DNA of 64,000 nucleotides from Mobiluncus sp963511525 (GTDB lineage Bacteria > Actinomycetota > Actinomycetes > Actinomycetales > Actinomycetaceae), in assembly GCF_963511525.1 (NCBI RefSeq), contig NZ_CAUPIY010000002.1:180812-244811 (forward strand), in the 5' to 3' direction. The notes under the pieces were generated by a model. The model did no database searches, was not told where the DNA came from, and saw only the letters and a program-made list of their open reading frames with translations. Positions 16,034 through 25,068 of the stretch are shown here, in pieces; position 1 is the first letter of the stretch, and every line of letters starts with the position of its first letter. Both the position numbers and the translations under genes were made by a program.

Positions 16034-19000
16034 TTAGGCGTTGATGAATTCGTCGGTCGTCAATAGGCCGGGGGCGTTAGGCCGTTTGCCCAGGTCAAAG
16101 CCGAGGCTGTTGGGTCCGCGGCCGGCTTCGTCGTCATCGTCACGCAAGTCGATGGCGTTTCCGGCGGCGTCCAAGGCCTCAACGTTCAGGCACAGCGAAC
16201 GCATTTCCTGCATCAACACGCGGAAAGATTCCGGAATGCCCGGCTGGGGCAGGTCCTCGCCGCGCACGATAGATTCGTAAACCCGCACACGTCCTTGCAC
16301 GTCATCGGATTTCACCGTCAACAGTTCCTGGAGGGCGTAGGCGGCGCCGTACGCCTCCATAGCCCACACCTCCATCTCACCGAAACGCTGGCCACCGAAC
16401 TGAGCCTTACCACCCAGAGGCTGCTGGGTAATCATGGAGTAGGGGCCAGTAGAACGAGCGTGAATCTTGTCATCGACCAAGTGGTGCAGTTTCAGCATGT
16501 ACTTGTAGCCGATAGCAATCGGGTACGGGAAAGGTTCCCCGGAACGGCCGTCATACAGCTTGGCTTTGCCCATTTCGTCGATAAGCGGGCGGTCGAAGTC
16601 GTCGCGGACGCGAGTGTTACGCAGCAGGCCGGTAATCTCGTCTGCCTCCGCACCGTCGAACACGGGAGTCGCCACGTGCTGTCCCGGTTCGCAAACCTCC
16701 AACGGAACCTCCTGAGCCCACTGTTCACCGGCCTTGCGAGCTTCACTAATGTCCCAGCCCTCGTGAGCCAGCCAACCCAAGTGGAACTCGAGTACCTGAC
16801 CCAGGTTCATACGACCTGGCACACCCATCGGGTTCAAGATAATGTCCACCGGGGTACCGTCCTCGAGGAACGGCATGTCCTCCACCGGCAGAATCTTGGA
16901 GACACAGCCCTTGTTGCCGTGGCGTCCAGCCATCTTGTCCCCGACCGTCATCTTGCGGCGCTGGGCGATAAAGACGCGAACCATATGGTTTACGCCAGGT
17001 CCCAGCGCGGCATCTTCGCAGTCACCGGCCACGAATTCCTTGACGCCGATAACGATGCCGGATTCGCCGTGCGGCACCCGCAGCGAAGTGTCGCGGGCCT
17101 CCCGCGCTTTTTCGCCCAAGATGGCCCGCAGCAGGCGTTCCTCACTGGTCAGCTCGGTTTCGCCCTTCGGGGTCACCTTACCGACCAGGATGTCTCCCGC
17201 ACTGACTTCGGCGCCGACACGGATAATGCCACGTTCGTCCAGGTCTTTGCGAGCAGCTTCGGAAACGTTAGGAATGTCCCGCGTGATTTCTTCCTCGCCG
17301 AGTTTCGTATCGCGCGCGTCGATTTCGTGTTCCTCAATGTGAATCGAGGTCAGCAAATCTTCGGAAACGACCCGTTGGCTCAAGATGATGGCGTCCTCGT
17401 AGTTCAGCCCTTCCCAGGACATGTAGGCCACCAGCAGGTTCTTGCCCAAAGCCATTTCTCCGCCGTCAGTAGCGGGACCGTCAGCCAGAACGTCGCCGGC
17501 TTCGACCCGGTCGCCCTCGTCGACAATAACCTGCTGGTTATAGCAGTTGCCTTGGTTGGAACGCTTGAACTTTTCCACCGCGTAAATGCGGGTTTCGCCG
17601 TCATCTTCCTGGACGCGCACCAAATCGGCGCTGACCTCGGTGACGACGCCGCCCTTCTTAGCTACGACCACGTCGCCAGCGTCAATCGCGGCGCGTTTCT
17701 CGATGCCGGTGCCCACCAGCGGAGCTTCGGTTTTCAGCAGCGGCACCGCCTGACGCTGCATGTTTGCCCCCATCAGAGCGCGGTTTGCGTCGTCGTGTTC
17801 TAGGAACGGAATCATCGCGGTCGCGACCGACACCATCTGACGAGCCGACACGTCCATCAAGTCGACTTCTTCGGGGCTGACCAGCACCGGGTCGCCGCCG
17901 GTAGAACGGCACAGCACCGCAGATTCTACAAAGTGTCCGTCTTTCGTGAGCTGCGCGGAGGCCTGAGCGATGTTCTTGCCTTCTTCGTCATCCGCGGTGA
18001 TGTAGTGGATTTCGTTGGAAACGACGCCTTTCTTAACCACGCGATAAGGGGTTTCCACAAACCCGTAAGGGTTAATCCGCGCGAAAGTCGCCAGCGAACC
18101 AATCAAACCAATGTTCGGGCCTTCGGGAGTTTCCACCGGGCACATCCGCCCGTAGTGCGAGGGGTGCACGTCACGAACTTCCATCCCCGCCCGGTCTCGG
18201 GACAGGCCGCCCGGACCCAAAGCGGACAGACGGCGCTTGTGCGTCAGACCCGCCAACGGGTTGTTTTGGTCCATGAACTGCGACAGCTGGGAGGTCCCAA
18301 AGAACTCTTTGATGGCCGCCACGACCGGACGAATGTTAATGAGCGAGTTCGGGGTGATGGCCTCGACGTCCTGAGTGGACATGCGTTCTTTCACCGTGCG
18401 CTCCATGCGGGACATACCCGTGCGCACCTGCATCTGAATGAGCTCGCCGACCGGACGCACCCGGCGGTTGCCGAAGTGGTCGATGTCGTCGGTCTTGATG
18501 TGCAGTTCGGTTTCTTTGCCGGCCGCGTCTTTGACTTTGACCGTGTCGTCCCCGGCACGCAGCGCCAACAGGTAGCGGAACGCGGCGACAATGTCGGTCA
18601 GGTCCAGGGTGCGCTCACCCATTTCCCGCTCAACACCGAGTTTCTTGTTGATTTTGTAGCGTCCCACCTCGGCTAGGTCGTAACGCTTGGGGTTGGTGTA
18701 AAAATTATGCAGCAGGTTACGTCCGGCCTCCACGCTCGGCGGCTCGCCGGGACGAATCTTGCGGTAGATGTCCTCCAGGGCTTGATCCTGGGTTTCAATC
18801 GCGCCGTCTTTTTCCAGGGTTTCCAGCATCAACGGGAAGTCTTTGAAGGCCTCGCGAATCTCGCCGATGCTCATGCCCAGCGCCTTGAGGAAAATGGTGG
18901 CGGACTGCTTGCGCTTGCGGTCGATACGCACCCCAACCGTGTCCTTCTTATCAATCTCGAACTCCAGCCAAGCACCGCGGGAAGGAATGACCTTGCCCAA

Positions 19001-19543
19001 GTAAATGTCCCGATCCGAAGTCTTGTCAGCAGTCTTTTCAAAATACACGCCGGGGGAACGCACCAGCTGGGACACAACCACCCGCTCGGTGCCGTTGACG
19101 ATGAAGGTACCGCGCGGGGTCATCAACGGAAATTCGCCCAAGAACACGGTTTGGGTCTTAATTTCGCCGGTTTCGTAAGTAATAAATTCGGCGGTCACAT
19201 ACATCGGCGCATTGTAGGTCAGGTCCTTGTCCTTGCATTCGTCGATGGTGTAGTGCGGGGTTTCCAACGTGTAGTCCTTAAAGGACAGGCTCATAGTGCC
19301 GCCGTTGTCCTCAATGGGGCTCATTTCGTTCAGGATTTCCTGCAGTCCCGAAGTGCGGGGAACGTGCTTATCGCCGGTTTTGTCGGCTTCCTTGACGCGT
19401 TCCTGCCAGGCTTCATTCCCCAGGAACCAGTCAAAAGATTCAGTCTGGAGCGCCAACAAATTCGGCGGCGCCATGGGTTCATCAATTTGGGCAAAAGACA
19501 CCCGGAAAGGGTGAGTGGAGGATTCTTTGGATTTCGTAGCCAA
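16034..19543 (-). CDS. rpoB: DNA-directed RNA polymerase subunit beta
   Basis: The beta subunit of RNA polymerase, 1169 residues from a TTG start at 19543 with AAAGGAAACGG upstream. The rifampicin-binding region near residues 410-445 reads SQLSQFMDQNNPL followed by THKRRLSALGPGG. The usual Asp, His and Ser positions are unchanged, so no common resistance substitution is present. Further conserved blocks include GRMCPVETPEGPNIGLIGSL, GQNLLVAYM-type GKNLLVAYMSWEG, GDKMAGRHGNKG and the C-terminal GGKAQFGGQRFGEMEVWA clamp segment. It is the first gene of the rpoBC operon; the 282 bases upstream carry an inverted repeat at 19681-19712 and must hold the promoter. Confidence 0.99.
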   Translation of the reverse strand: MATKSKESSTHPFRVSFAQIDEPMAPPNLLALQTESFDWFLGNEAWQERVKEADKTGDKHVPRTSGLQEILNEMSPIEDNGGTMSLSFKDYTLETPHYTIDECKDKDLTYNAPMYVTAEFITYETGEIKTQTVFLGEFPLMTPRGTFIVNGTERVVVSQLVRSPGVYFEKTADKTSDRDIYLGKVIPSRGAWLEFEIDKKDTVGVRIDRKRKQSATIFLKALGMSIGEIREAFKDFPLMLETLEKDGAIETQDQALEDIYRKIRPGEPPSVEAGRNLLHNFYTNPKRYDLAEVGRYKINKKLGVEREMGERTLDLTDIVAAFRYLLALRAGDDTVKVKDAAGKETELHIKTDDIDHFGNRRVRPVGELIQMQVRTGMSRMERTVKERMSTQDVEAITPNSLINIRPVVAAIKEFFGTSQLSQFMDQNNPLAGLTHKRRLSALGPGGLSRDRAGMEVRDVHPSHYGRMCPVETPEGPNIGLIGSLATFARINPYGFVETPYRVVKKGVVSNEIHYITADDEEGKNIAQASAQLTKDGHFVESAVLCRSTGGDPVLVSPEEVDLMDVSARQMVSVATAMIPFLEHDDANRALMGANMQRQAVPLLKTEAPLVGTGIEKRAAIDAGDVVVAKKGGVVTEVSADLVRVQEDDGETRIYAVEKFKRSNQGNCYNQQVIVDEGDRVEAGDVLADGPATDGGEMALGKNLLVAYMSWEGLNYEDAIILSQRVVSEDLLTSIHIEEHEIDARDTKLGEEEITRDIPNVSEAARKDLDERGIIRVGAEVSAGDILVGKVTPKGETELTSEERLLRAILGEKAREARDTSLRVPHGESGIVIGVKEFVAGDCEDAALGPGVNHMVRVFIAQRRKMTVGDKMAGRHGNKGCVSKILPVEDMPFLEDGTPVDIILNPMGVPGRMNLGQVLEFHLGWLAHEGWDISEARKAGEQWAQEVPLEVCEPGQHVATPVFDGAEADEITGLLRNTRVRDDFDRPLIDEMGKAKLYDGRSGEPFPYPIAIGYKYMLKLHHLVDDKIHARSTGPYSMITQQPLGGKAQFGGQRFGEMEVWAMEAYGAAYALQELLTVKSDDVQGRVRVYESIVRGEDLPQPGIPESFRVLMQEMRSLCLNVEALDAAGNAIDLRDDDDEAGRGPNSLGFDLGKRPNAPGLLTTDEFINA

Positions 19544-19680
19544 GATTTCCGTTTCCTTTATGTCGTATGGATGGTCGAGAATTCAGGGCAAACTTTCCCG
19601 CGCACACTACCGCGGCAATCAGCCTTGAAAATCTCGATGCGCTCCGGCGTTTGAACATCTCGTCCCTCGCTGACCTGCCC

Positions 19681-19712
19681 TGATATTGCCGGCGCATACT
19701 TACGCAATATCA
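19681..19712. promoter_or_regulatory. Inverted repeat in the rpoB leader/promoter region
   Basis: TGATATTGC at 19681-19689 is repeated in exact inverse (GCAATATCA) at 19704-19712, 14 bases apart, about 140-170 bases upstream of the rpoB start. It may be an operator or a leader hairpin. Nearby on the minus strand, TTGCGT and TATAGA are about 16 bases apart just upstream and are a weak promoter candidate. Both are predictions only. Confidence 0.35.
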
Positions 19713-19825
19713 ACGGTTTTAGGTCGCCTCGGACAAAGAACACGCAAATATCTACTCTATAACTTTTCCCACCCGCACGCAATTTCCCGCTGTTAAATCC
19801 TGGCAGAGCGACCCCGCCAGCAAAG

Positions 19826-20728
19826 CTACTTAATGCTGCCGGAAGTAAGACCACCAATCAGACGCTTCTCGATGAGGGCAAACATGATAATGACCGGCAC
19901 AATCGCGATTACGGATGTTGTAAACATGTACTGCCATTCACGCACGTAAAGCCCCAAGAAACGCGGCATTGCCACCGTCAAAGGTTGCAACTCGGGCTTT
20001 TGCACCAACACGAAAGCCGCCGCGTACTCGTTCCAGGTATTAATGAACACGAATACGACCGCGGTAACGATACCAGGCCACACCAGAGGCAACGAGATTT
20101 TAAACATGGTTTGGAGACGTCCCAAGCCATCCATCAAAGCGGCTTCATCCACTTCCTTGGGTACTGAAGAGAAAAACGCCTGCATAATCCAGATTGCGAA
20201 GGACAGGTTAAAAGCCCCGTTGATGAGGATTAGCGCCACCCACACGACTTGTCCTTGCCAGCTGGAAAACTCCTGGTAGAGGCCGACCGCCAACACGGTA
20301 GGCTGGAGCATCTGGGTGCACAGTACCAGGAACAGGAAGGGCATCCGCCCGGGGAAACGGAACCGAGCCACATAGTAGGCCGCGGGGGTCGCCACCAACA
20401 GCACCAGGAGTGTCGCCCCGATGGCGATGACGGCCGTGGCCAAAAGCGATTTGCCTACGTTTACCGCGGGGAAGGACCACACCGTTAGGTAGTTGCTCAG
20501 TTCCAGTTTGGAAGGCAGGTAGTCCGGTGGGATTTTCCGTACGTCGCCGCGAGTCTTAACCGAAGTCACAAACATTAACGCGTAGGGAAATAGGAAGAAC
20601 AACACAATCAGCAGCGCCCCGACAAGCGTCATGACCATGCCCGCGGGACGGCGTTTACGGCGGGTCGCTGGGGTAGCTTCAGAAGCTGCCTTGGCCGGTT
20701 CAGAATGTTTGGTCAGAGGGGTACTCAT
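19826..20728 (-). CDS. Carbohydrate ABC transporter permease, MalG/LacG type
   Basis: A 300-residue inner-membrane permease of the CUT1 family. A charged N-terminus precedes the first helix (about 30-52). Five more helices follow, with the EAA coupling loop visible as EVDEAALMDGLGRLQTMFKI near residues 187-206. The C-terminus ends EKRLIGGLTSGSIK, the common MalG-type tail. It begins one base after the stop of the upstream permease gene (strong GGAGGTGGAG site) and is the last gene of the importer operon. No ATP-binding subunit is encoded here; CUT1 systems of Actinobacteria commonly share an MsiK-type ATPase encoded elsewhere. Confidence 0.93.
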   Translation of the reverse strand: MSTPLTKHSEPAKAASEATPATRRKRRPAGMVMTLVGALLIVLFFLFPYALMFVTSVKTRGDVRKIPPDYLPSKLELSNYLTVWSFPAVNVGKSLLATAVIAIGATLLVLLVATPAAYYVARFRFPGRMPFLFLVLCTQMLQPTVLAVGLYQEFSSWQGQVVWVALILINGAFNLSFAIWIMQAFFSSVPKEVDEAALMDGLGRLQTMFKISLPLVWPGIVTAVVFVFINTWNEYAAAFVLVQKPELQPLTVAMPRFLGLYVREWQYMFTTSVIAIVPVIIMFALIEKRLIGGLTSGSIK

Positions 20729-20729
20729 G

Positions 20730-21695
20730 TTACTCCACCTCCTTCGTCGGCTTCACAGATATGAGATAGATGGCAATAATCACCAGGCAGAACATGAAGT
20801 TCAGGACCGACAGCGCACTCGAGACGCCCGGGCCGAGCTGTGCCTTGTACTGGAAGATCAAGGTTGTGGTGGTGTGGGCGGAGTGATAGCCAGGGGATTC
20901 CACCAAGATCTGCAAAATAGGCAGGGAGTTAAATACGTTGATGATGTTTATCAAAGCAGCGGTGGCGACAGCGGGGCGCAACATGGGGAACACTATCAGC
21001 CAATAGCGCTGGAAGGAGTTGGCACCGTCTACTCGAGAAGCCTCCAGAATGTCTTTCGGGACGGACTGCAGTCCCGCCAGGATGGTGTACGTCGTAAAGG
21101 GTAACGACACGTAGATAGCCACAAAAACTGCGACCCAGAAAGCCGCAGTGGGATTTTCCGTGAAAGCATAGGCTTTTTGCATGATACCCGTGTCTACAAA
21201 AAACCGGTTGAACAGACCATATTCTGAGTCAAGGCCGTAGTTAAAGGCGGTGGTCGTCATCACCACAGAACACGCCCACGGGAGAATCACGAAGAGTCGC
21301 ACCAGCTTGCGACCGGGGAAGTCCTTGTTTAGGAACTGCGCCAACCCCAAGGAAACTAGCACTGTCACCGTCACGACTACGACCACCCACAGGGTGGTGT
21401 TGAGTAGCACCTGGCCAATGCGCACAGAGGGATACGTCAGCGCCCCGGCTTTACCGACATAGTTGTCCCAACCTGTAAACCCTTTGTTTACCCCATACTT
21501 GTTGAATTTAATGAAGGAATAGTAGATGAGCAGGATAGTCGGGTAAATCACAACCCCGATAATCAGCAGGAGAGTCGGCGCCAGCCACGGTATAGCGGCT
21601 ACAGTTTCCAACCACCGGCTCTTTTTCGCTTTTGGCTCAGTTTGGGTGCGCAACTGGGTCTTGACGTTCTGTTCCACACTGGGCGCACTTTTCAT
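20730..21695 (-). CDS. Carbohydrate ABC transporter permease, MalF/LacF type
   Basis: A 321-residue permease with six predicted helices. The first is at about 33-52, followed by a periplasmic segment, and the EAA-type cytoplasmic loop DILEASRVDGANSFQRYWLI lies near residues 214-233. It pairs with the MalG-type permease encoded one base downstream to form the channel of a sugar importer. It is separated from the solute-binding-protein gene upstream by 92 bases that contain a 15-base-pair hairpin. Substrate is inferred from the neighbouring catabolic genes (amino sugar or galactose-derived sugar). Confidence 0.93.
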   Translation of the reverse strand: MKSAPSVEQNVKTQLRTQTEPKAKKSRWLETVAAIPWLAPTLLLIIGVVIYPTILLIYYSFIKFNKYGVNKGFTGWDNYVGKAGALTYPSVRIGQVLLNTTLWVVVVVTVTVLVSLGLAQFLNKDFPGRKLVRLFVILPWACSVVMTTTAFNYGLDSEYGLFNRFFVDTGIMQKAYAFTENPTAAFWVAVFVAIYVSLPFTTYTILAGLQSVPKDILEASRVDGANSFQRYWLIVFPMLRPAVATAALINIINVFNSLPILQILVESPGYHSAHTTTTLIFQYKAQLGPGVSSALSVLNFMFCLVIIAIYLISVKPTKEVE

Positions 21696-21732
21696 ATCGA
21701 CGAGATTCCTCTATACAAAGCGGGTTTTTATC

Positions 21733-21770
21733 GGGGCTGTAGAGGTGACAGTCGCCACCTCTACAGCCCC
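21733..21770. terminator. Hairpin between solute-binding-protein and permease genes
   Basis: A perfect 15-base-pair stem: GGGGCTGTAGAGGTG at 21733-21747 pairs with 21756-21770 across an 8-base loop. It sits after the binding-protein gene and before the permease genes on the minus strand. There is no U-tract in that direction, so partial termination or 3'-end protection of the binding-protein message is more likely than full termination. The opp operon has a matching hairpin. Confidence 0.6.
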
Positions 21771-21787
21771 GTTTTCAAGCGTTCACG

Positions 21788-23053
21788 TCAGGACTCGGCA
21801 TCGACCTGAGATTGAATCGCATCCAGCACAGCGGCTGGTTCTTGAGCGGTCAGTTTCCCGGCAGTAGACTGCAGGGCTCCTTGCAGCGTATCCCACTGCG
21901 GGTTGCCCACTGGCAGGAACCTTACGGTACTCAGCGCTTCGTAGAACTTCTTGTCGATGGGGCCGGCTTCGGACTTGCCTTGCTCAATGATGCTCTCCGT
22001 CACCGGAAGCAACCCGGAGGGGGCATACCAGTTCTTGTACATCGCGTCCGAGTAGAACAAGTCAAGGAATCCCTTAGTAGCCTGCTTGCGGGCGTCATCG
22101 CCATTGTCAAAAGCGAGGATGAAGTCCGTCACCCCGATTGCCACGCCCTTGCCATCCTTTGAAGGGATTGGGGCGATGTCATACTTAATGTCGGGGTAGT
22201 CCTCGGCCGTTACGCTCAAAAGACCGGAGTGGGCCATCATCATGGCCACCTTGCCGTTGTTGAACAGGTCGGCGACATCTTGACGGTTGGACGTGCCGGC
22301 GTTGGGTTGGGTGCAGCCTTTATCGATGAGCTTCTTCATCTCGGTGAAAGCCTCCACGGCTTTATCGCTCTTGGCTTTCAAGGTCTTGCCCTCGGACCAG
22401 TCACCACCGGCACCCCACAGCCACAGTGAAGATTCGACCTGGGCTTCCTCCCGACCTAGAGGCATACCGTAGGGGTACACATCCGGGGAAGCAGCTTTAA
22501 TCTTGTCGCAGGCTTGCTCCAGTTCGTCCCATGTAGCGGGAACCTTCGCGATGCCGGCTTTTTCGAAGATGCCGGTGTTGTAGGCCATCATGCGGGAGGA
22601 GGCCACGTCGGGGACGACCCATTGAGTTCCGTCCGCCCCTACCCCGTTCTTCAGAAGGGCGGGTTCAATCGTTTTTAGTACGTCTTCGCTCATGACTTCT
22701 GTAATGGGGTAGAGCAGTTCGCCATCGGCTGCGGACGCAAAGTTATTGTCATTCAAAATGTCGGGTAAATCCTTGGCTTGTACACGAGCCTGCACCTTGG
22801 AGGAGAAATCGTCCCAACCTTCAATTTGCAGTTCAACCTTAACCTTCGGATAGGTCTTGTTGTACTCAGCGATAATGTTTTCCCAGTCCGTCTTAGTCGA
22901 CGAGGCGTACGAAGGAGCCAGGATTTTGATAGTGGTTTCCAAGTTAGCCGGATCCGCTGCGGCGCTGCCTGAGCCAGATCCAGAACTTGCACATCCTGCT
23001 AAAGCGAGCGCCGCGATTGCTGCTACAGCGCTAATTTTTACGATGCCTTTCAC
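21788..23053 (-). CDS. Carbohydrate ABC transporter solute-binding lipoprotein
   Basis: A 421-residue extracellular sugar-binding protein of the SBP_bac_1 family, from GTG 23053 with AAAGGAAAG upstream. The signal ends in lipobox ALAG-C with C21, followed by a Ser/Gly linker. The mature part shows family features such as WDDFSSKVQARVQAKDLPDI, PATWDELEQACDKIKAA (the typical P-x-T-W-D-E-L-E motif), a long alpha/beta second lobe and WYAPSGLLPV near the C-terminus. It captures the sugar and delivers it to the two permeases encoded downstream. A TGATTTAAA half-site for the adjacent DeoR-type regulator occurs upstream at 23192-23200. Confidence 0.94.
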   Translation of the reverse strand: MKGIVKISAVAAIAALALAGCASSGSGSGSAAADPANLETTIKILAPSYASSTKTDWENIIAEYNKTYPKVKVELQIEGWDDFSSKVQARVQAKDLPDILNDNNFASAADGELLYPITEVMSEDVLKTIEPALLKNGVGADGTQWVVPDVASSRMMAYNTGIFEKAGIAKVPATWDELEQACDKIKAASPDVYPYGMPLGREEAQVESSLWLWGAGGDWSEGKTLKAKSDKAVEAFTEMKKLIDKGCTQPNAGTSNRQDVADLFNNGKVAMMMAHSGLLSVTAEDYPDIKYDIAPIPSKDGKGVAIGVTDFILAFDNGDDARKQATKGFLDLFYSDAMYKNWYAPSGLLPVTESIIEQGKSEAGPIDKKFYEALSTVRFLPVGNPQWDTLQGALQSTAGKLTAQEPAAVLDAIQSQVDAES

Positions 23054-23191
23054 GAGCTTTCCTTTCCATTGTTGTAAGTTGTCAGCTCACGGTGGTAACC
23101 GAAGTAATTTTTCCGCACTGTCTCAGGCGAAAAGGTGGACTTCATTGAACACCTACAACAAAGAATATGATTTTTTCTAATCGTTTTGGTG

Positions 23192-23200
23192 TGATTTAAA
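23192..23200. promoter_or_regulatory. Operator half-site upstream of the sugar-importer operon
   Basis: TGATTTAAA here is identical to the arms of the palindrome between the regulator and the isomerase gene (24031-24065), and AT-rich DNA follows. It probably marks a second binding site of the same DeoR-type repressor, in front of the binding-protein gene. The matching inverse arm is degenerate. Confidence 0.42.
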
Positions 23201-23227
23201 CAAATTATTTTATTTGACCACCCGTTC

Positions 23228-24013
23228 CTAGACTGTCAAAACCGTGATACCTTGGCTTTCCAAGACTTCTAAAGTTTGCGAATCGACACTGTCCGTGAGG
23301 ATTTCGTCAATCGGTTCAAAGTCACAAATCCGAGCGATCCCTAACGCGGAGAATTTGGAGCTATCCGCCACCACGGTGACTCGTTGCGCGGAACGGAGAA
23401 AATCAGCGTTGGTCTCCGCTTCCAACAAGTCATCATTGAACAAACCACGTTTCACGTCAATACTGACCACCCCCAAAAACACCCGCGACATCGCCAAATT
23501 GTCCAGCACCAGTCCAGACATATTACCCACGACTTCATAAGAGCAAGGACGCATGGTTCCCCCCACGACGATGACTTTAATCTGGGGACGCAGCGCCAGT
23601 TCGTTGGCGATGTTGATGGCGTTCGTCACGACTGTTACCCCGTGACGTTGAAACCCGGGATCCTTCGAAACACGCAGCGCCAATTCACGCGAAACCTCCG
23701 TGGTGGTAGTTCCCCCGTTTAAGCCGATAACATCCCTCGGTTTCACCAATTTGGCAGCAGCTTTCGCCAGACGCTGCTTGGCTCGACCACTATTCACCGG
23801 GCGATACCGCAAGGGCAGGTCCCCGGATAGGGGGTTGGCCACCGCTCCCCCACGAACCCGGGTAACCATCTGTTGGGATGCCAACCTGTCCAGATCGCGA
23901 CGTGCAGTGGCTGGGGATACACCCAGGAGAGTTTCGATGTCCTCTACCTGAATCGAGCCGTTTTCGAGCACGAAATCAAGGATTTTGGTCAGCCGTAATG
24001 ATTGATGGGCCAT
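23228..24013 (-). CDS. DeoR/GlpR-family transcriptional regulator (AgaR/LacR-like)
   Basis: A 261-residue sugar-responsive repressor. The N-terminal winged helix-turn-helix is seen as ILDFVLENGSIQVEDIETLLGVSPATARRDLDRLASQQ-type sequence over residues 10-47. The DeoRC effector domain shows GLNGGTTTTEVSRELA near 97-112, VVTNAINIANELA near 126-138, IKVIVVGGTMRP, and VTVVADSSKFS near 211-221. Such proteins sense sugar phosphates. It is transcribed toward the importer operon and away from the isomerase-kinase-aldolase genes, with a palindromic operator in the divergent gap. The likely inducer is tagatose 6-phosphate or a related hexose phosphate, by analogy with AgaR/LacR. Confidence 0.9.
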   Translation of the reverse strand: MAHQSLRLTKILDFVLENGSIQVEDIETLLGVSPATARRDLDRLASQQMVTRVRGGAVANPLSGDLPLRYRPVNSGRAKQRLAKAAAKLVKPRDVIGLNGGTTTTEVSRELALRVSKDPGFQRHGVTVVTNAINIANELALRPQIKVIVVGGTMRPCSYEVVGNMSGLVLDNLAMSRVFLGVVSIDVKRGLFNDDLLEAETNADFLRSAQRVTVVADSSKFSALGIARICDFEPIDEILTDSVDSQTLEVLESQGITVLTV

Positions 24014-24030
24014 GCGCTTTCCCTCCTGAT

Positions 24031-24065
24031 TGATTTAAAATGTCTATAACATGAAATTTAAATCA
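24031..24065. promoter_or_regulatory. Palindromic operator of the DeoR-type regulator
   Basis: Nested inverted repeats: TGATTTAAA (24031-24039) with TTTAAATCA (24057-24065), and inside them ATGT (24040-24043) with ACAT (24049-24052). It lies between the regulator and isomerase genes, where it could control both. The same arm recurs upstream of the binding-protein gene. Function inferred from symmetry and position. Confidence 0.6.
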
Positions 24066-24147
24066 GTTTCAAACAATTTGTGTCACCTTGCGTGGTATTT
24101 TTGTTTCTGAACAATGTAGCCGATTTTATTAGGGAGAACACACCGCC

Positions 24148-25029
24148 ATGAGTATCACCGCTGAGGAAATTGCTAGCCAACCCCAAACCTGGAAACAGGC
24201 CATTGACATGCTCGCTTCCCTGGACCCCAAGTTTTTCCCCGATAAAGGCAAAAGTGTTGCCATGATTGGCTGTGGCACCTCCTGGTTCATGGCGCAGGCA
24301 TACTGCCGAGCGCGGGAAGTCGCCGGACACGGAGTCTCCGATGCTTTCACCGCTACCGAATTCCCCCTGACACGCCACTATGACATGGTCATTACCCTGT
24401 CTCGTTCGGGCACCACCACGGAGATCATCGATATTCTCAAAGCCTTGCATGGCAAGGTTCCCACCCGCTTAATTACTGCTGTCGGCAATGGTCCCGCCAC
24501 ACCCTTTACCGACATGGAACTAGTTTTAGGCTTCGCGGATGAAACGTCGGTAGTGCAAACGCGTTTCGCCACCACGGCTCTGGCTTTGCTGCGCGCCAGC
24601 CTCGGAGAGGACTTGACGAAAGCTATTGCGGATTGCGCCGCGGCAGTGAATGCGGAAATTCCCGCAGCTTTCGTAACCGCCGACCAATTCACCTTCCTCG
24701 GCACCGGCTGGACTTACGGACTCGCCAACGAAGCCGCCCTAAAGATGCGCGAAGCCTCACAATCCTGGACCGAGTCCTATCCCGCGATGGAATACCGCCA
24801 CGGGCCGATTTCCATTGCCGAACCGAACCGCATTACCTGGATTTTTGGCTCCGTCCCCGAGGGGATGGAGGCGCAAATCGCCGCTACCGGTGCCACTTTG
24901 GTCCACCACGACTACGATCCGATGGCCTCCCTGGTGCTGCTGCAACGCGTCGCTGTGGCGCGCGCAGAACACCGGGGTCTGAATCCAGACACCCCGCGTC
25001 ACCTGACTCGTTCAGTGATTCTGTCCTAA
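24148..25029 (+). CDS. SIS-domain sugar-phosphate isomerase/deaminase (AgaS/GlmS-like)
   Basis: A 293-residue cytosolic protein with two SIS domains. The first has GCGTSWFMAQAY near residues 35-46 and a TLSRSGTTTEI phosphate-binding loop near 90-100. The second has LGTGWTYGLANEAALKMREA and YRHGPIS near 190-222. AgaS-type proteins convert galactosamine 6-phosphate to tagatose 6-phosphate plus ammonia; related proteins are ketosamine deglycases. The downstream PfkB kinase and class II aldolase fit the AgaS role. It is somewhat shorter than the roughly 380-residue proteobacterial AgaS. It heads a four-gene plus-strand operon and is divergent from the regulator. Exact substrate is inferred. Confidence 0.85.
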   Translation: MSITAEEIASQPQTWKQAIDMLASLDPKFFPDKGKSVAMIGCGTSWFMAQAYCRAREVAGHGVSDAFTATEFPLTRHYDMVITLSRSGTTTEIIDILKALHGKVPTRLITAVGNGPATPFTDMELVLGFADETSVVQTRFATTALALLRASLGEDLTKAIADCAAAVNAEIPAAFVTADQFTFLGTGWTYGLANEAALKMREASQSWTESYPAMEYRHGPISIAEPNRITWIFGSVPEGMEAQIAATGATLVHHDYDPMASLVLLQRVAVARAEHRGLNPDTPRHLTRSVILS

Positions 25030-25068
25030 TTACGCACCTGAATAATCCTCGCGTCTTTGGAGGGACAG

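Noticed and set aside
18240..18310. Possible rifampicin-resistance substitution in rpoB.
   Set aside because: The segment around SQLSQFMDQN and THKRRLSALG matches the common susceptible sequence at the usual positions.
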